A stretch of DNA of 42,253 bases, from NCBI RefSeq assembly GCF_947500065.1, contig NZ_CANMQT010000021.1:1-42253 (forward strand). Reading direction: 5' to 3'. The translations under genes and the position numbers were made by a program. The notes under the pieces are model-generated. The model was not told the DNA's origin and made no database searches. It saw only the letters and a program-made list of their open reading frames with translations. Of the stretch, positions 30,941 to 41,100 are shown piece after piece (within the stretch, counting starts at the first letter, position 1; each line of letters begins with the position of its first letter). The DNA is from an uncultured Aquimarina sp. (lineage in GTDB: Bacteria; Bacteroidota; Bacteroidia; Flavobacteriales; Flavobacteriaceae).

Positions 30941-33900
30941 ATGGCAAGAAATAATGATAAGAATGCAGTAAAGAGATTTAATAAAATCTCGATAGGTTTG
31001 GCATCTCCTGAGTCTGTTTTGGCAGCATCAAAAGGAGAGGTTCTTAAGCCTGAAACTATAAATTATCGTACTCACAAACCAGAACGTGATGGTTTGTTCT
31101 GTGAGCGTATTTTTGGTCCTGTTAAGGACTTTGAATGTGCTTGTGGTAAATATAAAAGAATTCGTTACAAAGGGATCGTATGTGATCGATGTGGAGTAGA
31201 AGTAACGGAGAAGAAAGTTCGAAGAGATCGTGTAGGACACATTAATCTTGTAGTTCCAGTAGCACATATTTGGTACTTCCGTTCTTTACCAAACAAAATT
31301 GGATATTTATTAGGTCTTCCTTCTAAGAAGTTAGATATGATCATTTACTACGAACGTTACGTAGTAATCCAACCAGGTATTGCTAAGAATGAAGAAGGGG
31401 AACCAGTTCAGAAAATGGATTTCCTTACGGAAGAAGAGTATTTAAATATTCTAGATAGTCTTCCTCAGGAGAATTTATATTTAGATGATACTGATCCTAA
31501 TAAATTCATTGCTAAGATGGGTGCTGAGTGTCTTATCGAAATCTTAAAAAGAATCGATCTTGACGAGCTATCATACCAATTAAGGCATAAAGCAAATAAC
31601 GAAACTTCTAAGCAACGTAAAACTGAGGCATTAAAACGTCTTCAAGTTGTAGAGTCATTACGTGATGCTAATAAGAATAGAGAAAATCGTCCAGAATGGA
31701 TGATTCTTAAGGTGGTTCCTGTAATTCCACCAGAGTTAAGACCATTAGTACCGTTAGATGGAGGTCGTTTTGCAACCTCTGATTTAAATGATTTATACCG
31801 CCGTGTAATTATTCGTAATAATCGTTTGAAGCGTTTGATGGAAATCAAAGCTCCAGAAGTAATTTTACGTAATGAAAAACGTATGTTGCAGGAATCTGTA
31901 GATTCTTTATTTGATAATACTCGTAAAGCTTCTGCAGTTAAAACAGATTCTAATAGACCATTAAAATCATTATCTGATTCATTAAAAGGTAAGCAAGGAC
32001 GTTTCCGTCAGAACTTACTTGGTAAACGTGTGGATTATTCAGCTCGTTCCGTAATTGTTGTAGGGCCAGAATTGAAATTATTCGAATGCGGTCTTCCAAA
32101 GAATATGGCAGCTGAATTGTACAAGCCATTCGTAATCAGAAAATTGATAGAACGTGGTATTGTTAAAACTGTAAAATCTGCAAAGAAAATTATAGATAGA
32201 AAAGAGCCTGTAGTTTGGGATATCTTAGAGAATGTTCTAAAAGGACATCCGGTATTACTAAACCGTGCTCCAACGCTTCACCGTTTAGGTATTCAGGCTT
32301 TCCAGCCGAAACTTATTGAAGGTAAGGCAATACAATTACACCCATTAGTGTGTACAGCATTTAATGCCGATTTTGATGGAGATCAGATGGCAGTGCATTT
32401 ACCATTAGGGCCAGAAGCGATATTAGAAGCTCAATTATTGATGTTAGCTTCTCATAACATTTTGAACCCTGCTAATGGTTCACCAGTAACAGTACCTTCT
32501 CAGGATATGGTATTAGGTCTATATTATATGACCAAATCTCGTAGATCAACTGCTGATTTAGTTGTTAAAGGTGAAAATCTTACTTTTTATTCTCCAGAAG
32601 AGGTGGTTATTGCCTACAATGAGAAAAGATTAGATATTAATGCTAATATAAAGGTTAGAACGAAAGATATCGAAGAAGGTGAATTAGTAACTAAAATAAT
32701 AGAAACTACAACTGGTAGAGTATTATTTAATGAGAAAGTTCCTGAAAAAGCTGGTTATATTAATGAAGTATTGACTAAAAAATCTCTTAGAGATATTATT
32801 GGTGATATTTTAAAAGTTACCAGTGTTCCTGAAACTGCAGTTTTCTTAGATGAAATCAAAACGTTAGGGTATAACTTTGCATTTAGAGGTGGATTGTCAT
32901 TTAGTTTAGGAGATATTATTATTCCTAAAGAGAAGCATACTATGATTGCTGATGCTAATGGCCAAGTAGATAATATTGTAGCAAACTATAATATGGGTCT
33001 TATCACTAATAATGAACGTTATAATCAGGTAATTGATATATGGACGTCTACCAATGCTGCATTGACTGAATTGTCTATGAAGCGTATTAGAGAAGATCAA
33101 CAAGGGTTTAACTCGGTATATATGATGCTTGATTCTGGAGCAAGGGGATCTAAAGAACAGATTCGTCAGCTTACAGGAATGCGTGGATTGATGGCAAAAC
33201 CGAAGAAATCGAATTCTGCAGGTGGAGAAATTATTGAGAATCCGATTCTTTCTAACTTTAAGGAAGGACTTTCGATTCTAGAATACTTTATCTCTACTCA
33301 CGGAGCTCGTAAAGGTCTTGCAGATACAGCACTTAAAACTGCAGATGCAGGATACCTTACTCGTCGTTTAGTAGATGTTGCACAAGATGTAATTGTTAAT
33401 GTTGAGGATTGTGAAACATTAAGAGGAGTAGAAGTTAGTCCATTAAAGAAAAATGAAGAGATTATAGAAGGTCTTGCAGCTAGAATTCAAGGTAGAACTT
33501 CATTAGTTGATGTTATAAACCCTTTAACTCAAGAAGTATTAGTTGGGGCAGGAGTGGAAATTGACGATGTAACTGCTAAGATTATAGAGAATTCTCCAGT
33601 AGAATCTGTAGAAGTTCGTTCTGCACTTACCTGTGAAGCTAAGAAAGGTATCTGTGTTAAATGTTATGGACGTAACCTAGCTACCGGTAAAACGGTACAA
33701 CGAGGTGAAGCTGTTGGTGTCGTAGCTGCTCAATCAATTGGGGAGCCAGGAACACAGCTTACTTTACGTACGTTCCACGTGGGAGGTATTGCAAGTAACA
33801 TTTCAGAAGAAAATCAATTAAAATCTAAATTTGCTGGTAAAGCTGAGATAGATGAATTGAAAACGGTAAAAGGAGAAGATGCAGATGGAAAAGAAATAGA

Positions 33901-35239
33901 TGTAGTTATCTCTCGTACTTCAGAAGTTAAAATTACAGATCCAAAGACTAAGATTGTGCTTAGTACAAACTTAATACCTTATGGTTCTCAATTATTTATT
34001 AAGAGTGGTGATACACTGAAAAAGGATCAAAGTATCTGTCAGTGGGATCCATATAATGGTGTGATTATTTCAGAATTTGCTGGTAAAGTAAGCTATGAAA
34101 ATGTAGAGCAAGGTATAACTTATCAGGTAGAGATAGATGAGCAAACTGGATTCCAAGAAAAGGTAATCTCAGAATCTCGTGATAAGAAAAAAATACCTAC
34201 TTTATTGATTATGGGTAATGGAGACGAAGTACTTCGTTCTTATAACCTACCTGTTGGAGCTCACTTAATGGTGGATGATAACGAAAAGATCAAAGTTGGT
34301 AAGGTATTAGTTAAGATTCCACGTAAATCGGCAAAAGCCGGTGATATTACGGGAGGTCTTCCTCGTGTTACCGAATTATTCGAAGCACGTAACCCATCCA
34401 ATCCTGCTGTTGTAAGTGAGATAGATGGTGTAGTGTCATTTGGTAAAATCAAGCGTGGTAATCGTGAGATTATCGTAGAGTCTAGAATTGGTGAGATCAA
34501 GAAATATCTTGTTAAATTATCGAATCAGATTCTTGTTCAGGAGAATGATTTTGTACGTGCAGGTATGCCGTTATCAGATGGTTCTGTTACTCCAGAAGAT
34601 ATTCTTAAAATTAAAGGACCTTCTGCAGTTCAGCAGTATTTGGTTAATGAAGTACAAGAAGTATATCGACTACAAGGTGTGAAGATTAATGATAAACATT
34701 TTGAAGTAGTAGTACGTCAAATGATGCGTAAAGTAAGAATCCAAGATCCAGGAGATACGATATTCTTAGAGAATCAATTAGTGCATAAAGCTGATTTCAT
34801 TCAGGAAAACGATGCTATATTCGGAATGAAGGTAGTAGAGGAAGCTGGAGATAGTGAAAACCTTAAAGCTGGTCAGATTATATCACCACGCGATTTAAGA
34901 GATGAAAACTCTATCTTAAGAAGAGAAGATAAAAATTTAGTCGAGGCAAGAGATGTTACTCCTGCTACAGCAACTCCAATACTTCAAGGTATTACAAGAG
35001 CTTCGCTACAAACTAAATCATTCATCTCTGCAGCATCATTCCAGGAAACAACAAAAGTATTAAACGAAGCTGCGGTAAGCGGTAAAGTTGATGATCTGGA
35101 AGGGTTGAAAGAGAATGTAATCGTTGGACATAGAATTCCTGCCGGAACTGGTATGAGAGATTATGAAAGTATCATAGTTGGTTCTAAGGAAGAATTCGAA
35201 GACCGAATGGAACAACGACAAGAAGTAAATTATAATTAA
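30941..35239 (+). CDS. rpoC: RNA polymerase beta' subunit
   Basis: A 1432-residue beta' subunit. The N-terminal zinc ribbon has CACGK and CDRCGVEV; the catalytic magnesium loop is NADFDGDQMAVH; the bridge helix/trigger-loop area includes RGLMAKPKKSNSAGGEIIEN and GARKGLADTALKTADAGYLT; the second zinc site has CEAKKGICVKCYGR; the C-terminal part contains SLQTKSFISAASFQETTKVL. Length is typical for Bacteroidota. A clean terminator follows, closing the rplK-rpoC block. Confidence 0.99.
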   Translation: MARNNDKNAVKRFNKISIGLASPESVLAASKGEVLKPETINYRTHKPERDGLFCERIFGPVKDFECACGKYKRIRYKGIVCDRCGVEVTEKKVRRDRVGHINLVVPVAHIWYFRSLPNKIGYLLGLPSKKLDMIIYYERYVVIQPGIAKNEEGEPVQKMDFLTEEEYLNILDSLPQENLYLDDTDPNKFIAKMGAECLIEILKRIDLDELSYQLRHKANNETSKQRKTEALKRLQVVESLRDANKNRENRPEWMILKVVPVIPPELRPLVPLDGGRFATSDLNDLYRRVIIRNNRLKRLMEIKAPEVILRNEKRMLQESVDSLFDNTRKASAVKTDSNRPLKSLSDSLKGKQGRFRQNLLGKRVDYSARSVIVVGPELKLFECGLPKNMAAELYKPFVIRKLIERGIVKTVKSAKKIIDRKEPVVWDILENVLKGHPVLLNRAPTLHRLGIQAFQPKLIEGKAIQLHPLVCTAFNADFDGDQMAVHLPLGPEAILEAQLLMLASHNILNPANGSPVTVPSQDMVLGLYYMTKSRRSTADLVVKGENLTFYSPEEVVIAYNEKRLDINANIKVRTKDIEEGELVTKIIETTTGRVLFNEKVPEKAGYINEVLTKKSLRDIIGDILKVTSVPETAVFLDEIKTLGYNFAFRGGLSFSLGDIIIPKEKHTMIADANGQVDNIVANYNMGLITNNERYNQVIDIWTSTNAALTELSMKRIREDQQGFNSVYMMLDSGARGSKEQIRQLTGMRGLMAKPKKSNSAGGEIIENPILSNFKEGLSILEYFISTHGARKGLADTALKTADAGYLTRRLVDVAQDVIVNVEDCETLRGVEVSPLKKNEEIIEGLAARIQGRTSLVDVINPLTQEVLVGAGVEIDDVTAKIIENSPVESVEVRSALTCEAKKGICVKCYGRNLATGKTVQRGEAVGVVAAQSIGEPGTQLTLRTFHVGGIASNISEENQLKSKFAGKAEIDELKTVKGEDADGKEIDVVISRTSEVKITDPKTKIVLSTNLIPYGSQLFIKSGDTLKKDQSICQWDPYNGVIISEFAGKVSYENVEQGITYQVEIDEQTGFQEKVISESRDKKKIPTLLIMGNGDEVLRSYNLPVGAHLMVDDNEKIKVGKVLVKIPRKSAKAGDITGGLPRVTELFEARNPSNPAVVSEIDGVVSFGKIKRGNREIIVESRIGEIKKYLVKLSNQILVQENDFVRAGMPLSDGSVTPEDILKIKGPSAVQQYLVNEVQEVYRLQGVKINDKHFEVVVRQMMRKVRIQDPGDTIFLENQLVHKADFIQENDAIFGMKVVEEAGDSENLKAGQIISPRDLRDENSILRREDKNLVEARDVTPATATPILQGITRASLQTKSFISAASFQETTKVLNEAAVSGKVDDLEGLKENVIVGHRIPAGTGMRDYESIIVGSKEEFEDRMEQRQEVNYN

Positions 35240-35245
35240 TCAGTT

Positions 35246-35275
35246 AAGCCTGCCAATTGGCAGGCTTTCTGTTTT
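35246..35275 (+). terminator. Intrinsic terminator of rpoC
   Basis: A fully self-complementary 22-base palindrome (35246-35267, core GCCTGCCAATTGGCAGGC) is followed by TCTGTTTTAT, starting 7 bases after the rpoC stop. Confidence 0.85.
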
Positions 35276-35311
35276 ATGAACGGAGTGTGTGTTCATATAA
35301 AATATTTTAAA

Positions 35312-35626
35312 ATGGCAGAAGATAAGAAACAAAAACAAAATCAAATAAATATAGAGTTAGATGATGCTATTGCCGATGGGATATATAGTAACCTAGCAAT
35401 TATTAATCATTCTGTATCCGAATTTGTGGTTGACTTTGTAAATATTATGCCTGGAAGACCTAAAAGCAAAGTGAAAAGTAGAATTATTTTAACTCCTCAA
35501 CATGCTAAAAGATTATTAAAGGCATTAGGAGATAATGTATCAAGATTCGAAGCTGCTCACGGTGAAATAAAGGATTATGAACAACCACCAATTCCTTTGA
35601 ATTTTGGTCCTACTGGACAAGCATAA
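35312..35626 (+). CDS. DUF3467 family protein
   Basis: A 104-residue protein of the DUF3467 family, common in Bacteroidota, with no assigned function. I start at the ATG at 35312 (MAEDKKQKQNQINIELDDAI); the in-frame ATG at 35276 adds 12 atypical residues and lies against the rpoC terminator. The core is ADGIYSNLAIINHSVSEFVV, then DFVNIMPGRPKSKVKSRIIL and TPQHAKRLLKALGDNVSRFE. No signal peptide or membrane segment. Placement behind rpoBC is a frequent arrangement in this group, but the terminator suggests separate transcription. Confidence 0.87.
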   Translation: MAEDKKQKQNQINIELDDAIADGIYSNLAIINHSVSEFVVDFVNIMPGRPKSKVKSRIILTPQHAKRLLKALGDNVSRFEAAHGEIKDYEQPPIPLNFGPTGQA

Positions 35627-35653
35627 TAAGGCATTGTCATAAAAAAAATATAG

Positions 35654-35687
35654 ATCCGCTTGTTTTCAAAACCAAGCGGATTTTTTT
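35654..35687 (+). terminator. Intrinsic terminator of the DUF3467 gene
   Basis: ATCCGCTTG (35654-35662) pairs with CAAGCGGAT (35673-35681) around a 10-base loop, followed by a seven-T run. It starts 28 bases after the stop. Confidence 0.9.
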
Positions 35688-35760
35688 GTCAAAAATTTGA
35701 ACTTGATCAGGAAGCATATTTTTATTATCTTAAACATTCTTATAATAAGTGTATTAAATT

Positions 35761-36081
35761 ATGTCTGATCGAATTAAAACCTATCCTGAATTCTATAAGT
35801 TCTATTTAACGGAACATCAAAACAGAACTAGCAGGACTTTACATTTTATAGGTACTTTTTTAGTTTTTATTATTATAGCAATTGCTATATATTATGGTTG
35901 GAGTTGGAAATGGTTTTTGGTTCCTGTAGTTGGGTATGGTTTCGCATGGGTTGGTCATGCTTTTTTTGAGAAAAATAAACCAGCAACATTTAAATATCCT
36001 TTTTGGAGTCTGATTTCTGATTTCAAGCTGTTTTTCGAAATTCTTTTGGGAAAACGTTCTTTTGACAGTACGAAGGATTGA
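35761..36081 (+). CDS. Mpo1-like (DUF962) membrane protein
   Basis: A 106-residue protein of the Mpo1/YGL010w-like family. Yeast Mpo1 is an Fe(II)-dependent dioxygenase that shortens 2-hydroxy fatty acids. The three family histidines are present: His19 and His28 in LTEHQNRTSRTLHFIGT, and His66 in GYGFAWVGHAFFEKNKP. Two hydrophobic stretches (about 29-46 and 50-66) suggest a membrane protein. Bacterial members are not characterised, so lipid hydroxy-acyl oxidation is only an inference from the family. It stands alone between two transcription units. Confidence 0.85.
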   Translation: MSDRIKTYPEFYKFYLTEHQNRTSRTLHFIGTFLVFIIIAIAIYYGWSWKWFLVPVVGYGFAWVGHAFFEKNKPATFKYPFWSLISDFKLFFEILLGKRSFDSTKD

Positions 36082-36239
36082 TATAGTTTTTTGTTATAAA
36101 TGTTAAATTATTGATAGATTTTTATAATAAAAAATACAGAGACCGATTAAATAGATGTTGTTTAATGAGTTTTTGTATTTAGGACAAATAGTTTTACCGC
36201 ATTCTTTTTTAAAAATGCTTAAAACGCTTTAAATCGTGT

Positions 36240-37826
36240 TTAGAATTCAGAAGTAAAGTGAAAAACTATAGATGGATATTTTTGTTGCGTCATTTGCAAA
36301 CTAAAAGAGGAGTCAGCTAAAAACACTAATTGACCTTGTTTATCTTTTGCTAAAAATTTACTTTTTACACGTTTAAAATCTTTATACTCATCACTGTCTA
36401 TATCTTTCGTTTCAATCCAACAAGCTTTATGAACATTTAGATTTTCATAGGTGCATTTCGCTCCGTATTCATGTTCTAATCGATATTGTATTACTTCATA
36501 TTGTAACGCACCAACAGTCCCAATTACTTTTCTTCCATTCAGTTCTAATGTAAATAATTGCGCAACTCCTTCATCCATTAATTGGTCAATTCCTTTAGCC
36601 AATTGTTTGGATTTCATGGGATCTGCATTATTGATGTATCTAAAATGCTCAGGAGAGAAACTAGGGATTCCTTTATAATTTAATTGTTCTCCCGTGGTTA
36701 ATGTATCTCCAATTTTGAAATTACCAGTATCGTGTAAGCCAACAATATCTCCTGGATATGAAATGTCTACAATTTGTTTTTTTTCTGCAAAAAATGCATT
36801 AGGGCTAGAGAATTTAAGTTTTTTATTATGTCTTGTATGTAGGTAAGGAACATTCCTTTCGAAAGTACCAGAAACTATCTTGATAAAGGCTAATCGATCT
36901 CGATGTTTAGGATCCATGTTTGCATGAATCTTAAATACGAAGCCGGTGAAATCTTTTTCATCTGGTTTTACTATCCTAATGTCACTTTCTTTTGGTCTGG
37001 GCGTTGGAGCAATAGAAACGAAACAATCTAATAATTCTCGTACTCCAAAATTGTTTAAAGCCGATCCAAAAAATACTGGTTGTAAGTTTCCATTTTGATA
37101 AGCTTCTTTATTAAATGAAGGATAAATACCATCTACTAATTCTATTTCTTCACGTAACGTTTCAGCTTCGGTTTCACCAATTAAAGTTTTAAGCTTTGGA
37201 GAAGATAAATCAGATATTTCAATCGTTTCTTCTATATTTTTTCTGCTGTCTCCACTAAATAAATTGATATTTTTTTCCCATATATTATAAATACCCTTAA
37301 AATCATAACCCATTCCAATAGGGAAACTTAAAGGAGTCACCTTTAATCCAAGTTTTTGCTCTACTTCGTCCAGAAGTTCAAAAGCATCTTTTCCTTCACG
37401 ATCCAGTTTGTTTATAAAAACAATCATAGGGATATTACGCATTCTACATACCGAAACTAATTTTTCGGTTTGTTCCTCCACACCTTTTGCAACATCTATT
37501 ACTACAATAACACTATCAACTGCAGTTAAGGTTCTAAAAGTGTCTTCTGCAAAATCTTTATGCCCAGGAGTGTCTAATATGTTAATTTTAATACCTTGAT
37601 ATTCAAAAGCTAATACAGACGTTGCCACAGAAATACCTCTTTGACGTTCAATTTCCATAAAATCACTGGTAGCACCTTTTTTTATTTTATTAGATTTAAC
37701 TGCACCAGCTTCTTGAATAGCACCTCCAAATAATAGTAGTTTTTCTGTCAAAGTAGTTTTACCAGCATCTGGATGAGAAATGATTCCAAAAGTTCTTCGC
37801 CTATTTATTTCGTCTGAAAATTTCAT
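36240..37826 (-). CDS. prfC: Peptide chain release factor 3 (RF3)
   Basis: A 528-residue GTPase that removes RF1/RF2 from the ribosome after peptide release. I start at 37826 (MKFSDEINRRRTFGIISHPD); the in-frame start at 37871 would precede the -7 promoter element at 37848-37855. G motifs: HPDAGKTT (18-25), ERQRGISVATSV, DTPGHKDFAEDTFR and NKLDREG. Domain 2 and the RF3-specific C-terminal domain (VGALQYEVIQYRLEHEYGAK) follow. Length is normal. No close functional neighbours. Confidence 0.97.
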   Translation of the reverse strand: MKFSDEINRRRTFGIISHPDAGKTTLTEKLLLFGGAIQEAGAVKSNKIKKGATSDFMEIERQRGISVATSVLAFEYQGIKINILDTPGHKDFAEDTFRTLTAVDSVIVVIDVAKGVEEQTEKLVSVCRMRNIPMIVFINKLDREGKDAFELLDEVEQKLGLKVTPLSFPIGMGYDFKGIYNIWEKNINLFSGDSRKNIEETIEISDLSSPKLKTLIGETEAETLREEIELVDGIYPSFNKEAYQNGNLQPVFFGSALNNFGVRELLDCFVSIAPTPRPKESDIRIVKPDEKDFTGFVFKIHANMDPKHRDRLAFIKIVSGTFERNVPYLHTRHNKKLKFSSPNAFFAEKKQIVDISYPGDIVGLHDTGNFKIGDTLTTGEQLNYKGIPSFSPEHFRYINNADPMKSKQLAKGIDQLMDEGVAQLFTLELNGRKVIGTVGALQYEVIQYRLEHEYGAKCTYENLNVHKACWIETKDIDSDEYKDFKRVKSKFLAKDKQGQLVFLADSSFSLQMTQQKYPSIVFHFTSEF

Positions 37827-37847
37827 GTAATTTTTGATAATAAAGCG

Positions 37848-37855
37848 CAAATATA
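37848..37855 (-). promoter_or_regulatory. -7 promoter element of prfC
   Basis: On the minus strand TATATTTG followed by GCGC fits the consensus, 21 bases before the ATG at 37826. No TTTG lies at the standard distance upstream. The position supports the start at 37826. Confidence 0.55.
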
Positions 37856-38002
37856 ATGCTAATAAGCTCAAAAAAGCCTACTTATTAGCCAATAATAGAG
37901 TAAAGAATAGCGTAGGATTACTTCTTATTGTATGAGGGAGTGTCTTTTTATCGCTACAAAAGTGTATTTCGTCGAATATAAATTGCCTTTTAAAGTGAAA
38001 TA

Positions 38003-38033
38003 TTGTTAAAACGTAAAAATTCCCTCATATTTG
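38003..38033 (+). promoter_or_regulatory. Probable promoter of the large adhesin gene
   Basis: TTG (38003-38005), 20 bases, then CATATTTG (38026-38033), one mismatch from TAnnTTTG. Transcription near 38040 would give a leader of about 135 bases. Confidence 0.5.
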
Positions 38034-38044
38034 TGTTAAAATAA

Positions 38045-38069
38045 AAAATTACGGTATTGCCGTAATTTT
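38045..38069 (+). other. Perfect hairpin in the adhesin gene leader
   Basis: AAAATTACGG (38045-38054) pairs with CCGTAATTTT (38060-38069), loop TATTG. It looks like a short bidirectional terminator, but it falls directly after the probable adhesin promoter and upstream of both divergent genes. It may attenuate the adhesin mRNA or stabilise its 5' end. Confidence 0.55.
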
Positions 38070-38175
38070 ATCATGTTTTAACAATGTTAATTATTGTTGT
38101 TTTTATAGTATATTTATAATAATTATAAAGAAGAACGCCCAATTTTTCTTTTAATTATTTGTAAACCATCGTCAT

Positions 38176-41100
38176 ATGAAAAAAATTACCCAAATCTTGT
38201 TGGGTCATAGTAGGCTGTTGTCTAATATGATTCTATTACTTCTTTGTTTTTTATTTTCTCATAGTTTGTCTTATGGGCAAACTTTTGACGCCCATTGGTG
38301 GAACGGAAACGGATATTTGTTAGATTTTAGAACGGATCCACCTACAGTTACATGTGGGTTAACGTCAGATGGAGCTTTTGAGGCTACTGGTACTTGGAGT
38401 GATCAAAGTACGGGTGATCTCATTTTTTATGTCGATGATGGAACGGTAAGAGATGATGCGGGTGTTTTATATACAAATGGTTCTGGTTTAAATTCTAATG
38501 GAACAAGAACACAGATGGCTACTGTTTTACCAGTCCCGGGTACAAATGCTCAACGGATGTATGTATTGCATAGTGATGGGCGAGATGAAGATAGAGATGG
38601 AACGGTTTATTATTCTATTGTTGATATTCCTTCAAAAACTGTTCTTAGTAAAAATAATTTATTAAAGAGTGATAATTCTGAAGCGATATTTGGTACAAAT
38701 AACTCAGGCTTGTGTGGAGCATGGATAGGTTCTATTGCAAAGAATAGTGCAGGTTGTGTAACAGATTGCCCTGGATCTCTTAATATTTGGAAAATTGATG
38801 GAGATAATCCTCTTTCAGCATTGAGAGCAGATACCCCAGACTTAGTTGTTCCTTTGCCAGCTAATTTGGCTAGGTCAGGAGAAAGAGGTAGTATAAGATT
38901 TTCTCAACAAAATGATAGAATTGCACTTGCATTAGAAGGTGGAAGTAGTACAATAGATGGAGGAGTATGGTATGCGGATTTTGATGATAGTGATGCCAGT
39001 ATAGGAGCATGGACTAAAGTTCCAATTTCATCAACTTTAGATACTCAGACAGGATATAGCGTAGAGTTTTCTCCAGATGGTTCTAGATTGTTTTTTGGAC
39101 ATCAAATAAATACTGTTTTTGATGGTCAATTTACTGGTTGGAATGGGGATCTTTATGTTCATGATATTGGAGATAATTTTTCTACCAGTTTGGTAGGAGC
39201 TGATATTATTTCTGGCGTACAATTGGGTCCAGATGGTAATTTATATGTATCAGTTGTGGGTAATACTACATTGTTTTACATGACGAACCCTGATTTGGTT
39301 AGTTCGACTGTTGCAGCTACTTTTCTTTCGGTTGCCATTCCTGGTGGTTGTTCTCAAGGATTTAATTTTTCACAACAAATAGTGTTCTTTGATGTTTGTC
39401 TTGGTGATACTGATGGAGATGGTATAATAGATGAATCAGATAATTGCCCTTTTATAGCTAACGCAGGTCAAGAAGATGATGATTTAGACGGAATAGGTAA
39501 TGTGTGTGATGATGATGATGATAATGATGGGGTGCCAGATACAACAGATGTATGTCCTGGTTTTGATGATACTGTAGATAATGATGGAGATAATGTTCCA
39601 GATGAATGCGATCAAGATGACGATAATGATGGTATTTCGGATGCTGTTGAATGTGCCGGAACTGGTGGTCTTAATGGCGCTTTTGGGCCCAATTTGGTCC
39701 TCAATGCGGATTTCGAAGATGGGTATGCTTATTGGACTTCTGATTTTAACAGAGGAAGTAATAATAATACTGGGGGTGGCGGTGTTCCAGACACTAGTGG
39801 AGGTTGTGGTTCTCAGGGTTGGGTAGCTGTATCGCCTTTCGCATCGGTTAATGGTATATGTGATAACAATTATGATTATAACGGAGCAACTGCTGATGGT
39901 CGTATTTTAATTATCGATGCTAATCAAACAGGAAGTAATATTTATAACAATACAATTACATCTAGTGCTCAAAGTTGTTTGCCAAGATTAGAGCCTGACC
40001 ATACTACAGGAACTGGTAATTCGTTGTATGTAGATCCAAGTGATATTGTTGGGGAAAGCTATTGGAAACAAGTTATACCGAATATAACTCCTAACACAGA
40101 TTATCTATTCTCATGTTGGATAATGGTTATTGAAGAAGATCCTAGACTTGTTTTTAAAATAGATGGAGTAGATGTTTTTGGACCAGTTGATTTAGATAGA
40201 TTAACTGGAGGAGTTAATGGATCTGATGAGTGGCAAGAGGTGTTTTTTCTTTGGAATTCTGGAACTGTTAGTGGTGCTACATCAATAGAAATAGCAAATA
40301 CTCAAGCTGGATGTGGAGGAAATGACATAAGAATTGATGATATTACTTTTGCATTATCCTTACCAGATTCAGATGGAGATGGAATTGCAGATTGTTACGA
40401 CTTGGATAGTGATGATGATGGTTGTAGTGATGCTAATGAGGCATATGATAATATTAATGCTGATGGGGGTGATGGACAGGCGTATGGAACAGGAACACCA
40501 CCTACGACTGATCCTGCAACAGGGTTGGTTATTTTAGAAACGGGAATTGATTATAGCACGGGAACTAATGCTTCGGTTACAGACTCAGGAATAAATGTTT
40601 GTATAGAACCTATGGTTGATAGTGTGAGCAGTCCAACGGTTACTGAAGGTACGGACTTAGTGCATACAGTTACTTTAAGTGGCGCTACAGTAAATCCAAC
40701 AGATTATCCATTTACCCTAGCAGATGGTACGGCTACAGCAGGAGCAGATTATACAAATAGCCCTACATTTAGTAATAGTGTTACTTTGTCTGGAAGTATT
40801 TTAACGGTACCGGCAGGAGTTACAGACTTTACGGTTACGTATCCAACCAGTACAGATGCTTTGTCAGATAGTGGAGAAACGACTACATTAACAGTAGGAG
40901 GCGTTAGTGGTACAGGAACAATCAATGACCCTGCTCCTACAACTGTGGTAGGAAGAATTCATTATGACCCTAACGGCAATGGAATTTGGGATAATATAGA
41001 AAATGGTATTAATGGTATTGATGTTATAGTTACTGATTCTGGTGGATTAATACAAACAGTAACTACCAATTCCAACGGAATATGGAGTGCTACGCTTGTT

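Larger units (their letters stand above)
37827..38175. other. 349-base divergent intergenic region
   Basis: The region holds the prfC -7 element (37848-37855, minus), a likely promoter for the large adhesin (about 38003-38033, plus) and a perfect hairpin at 38045-38069. I see no RNA gene or short coding sequence with family features. Confidence 0.6.

Noticed and set aside
39470..39640. Run of GAT codons resembling a trinucleotide repeat
   Set aside because: It encodes the Asp-rich calcium sites of thrombospondin type 3 repeats; the codons vary (GAT, GAC, GGT, AAT) as expected of coding sequence.
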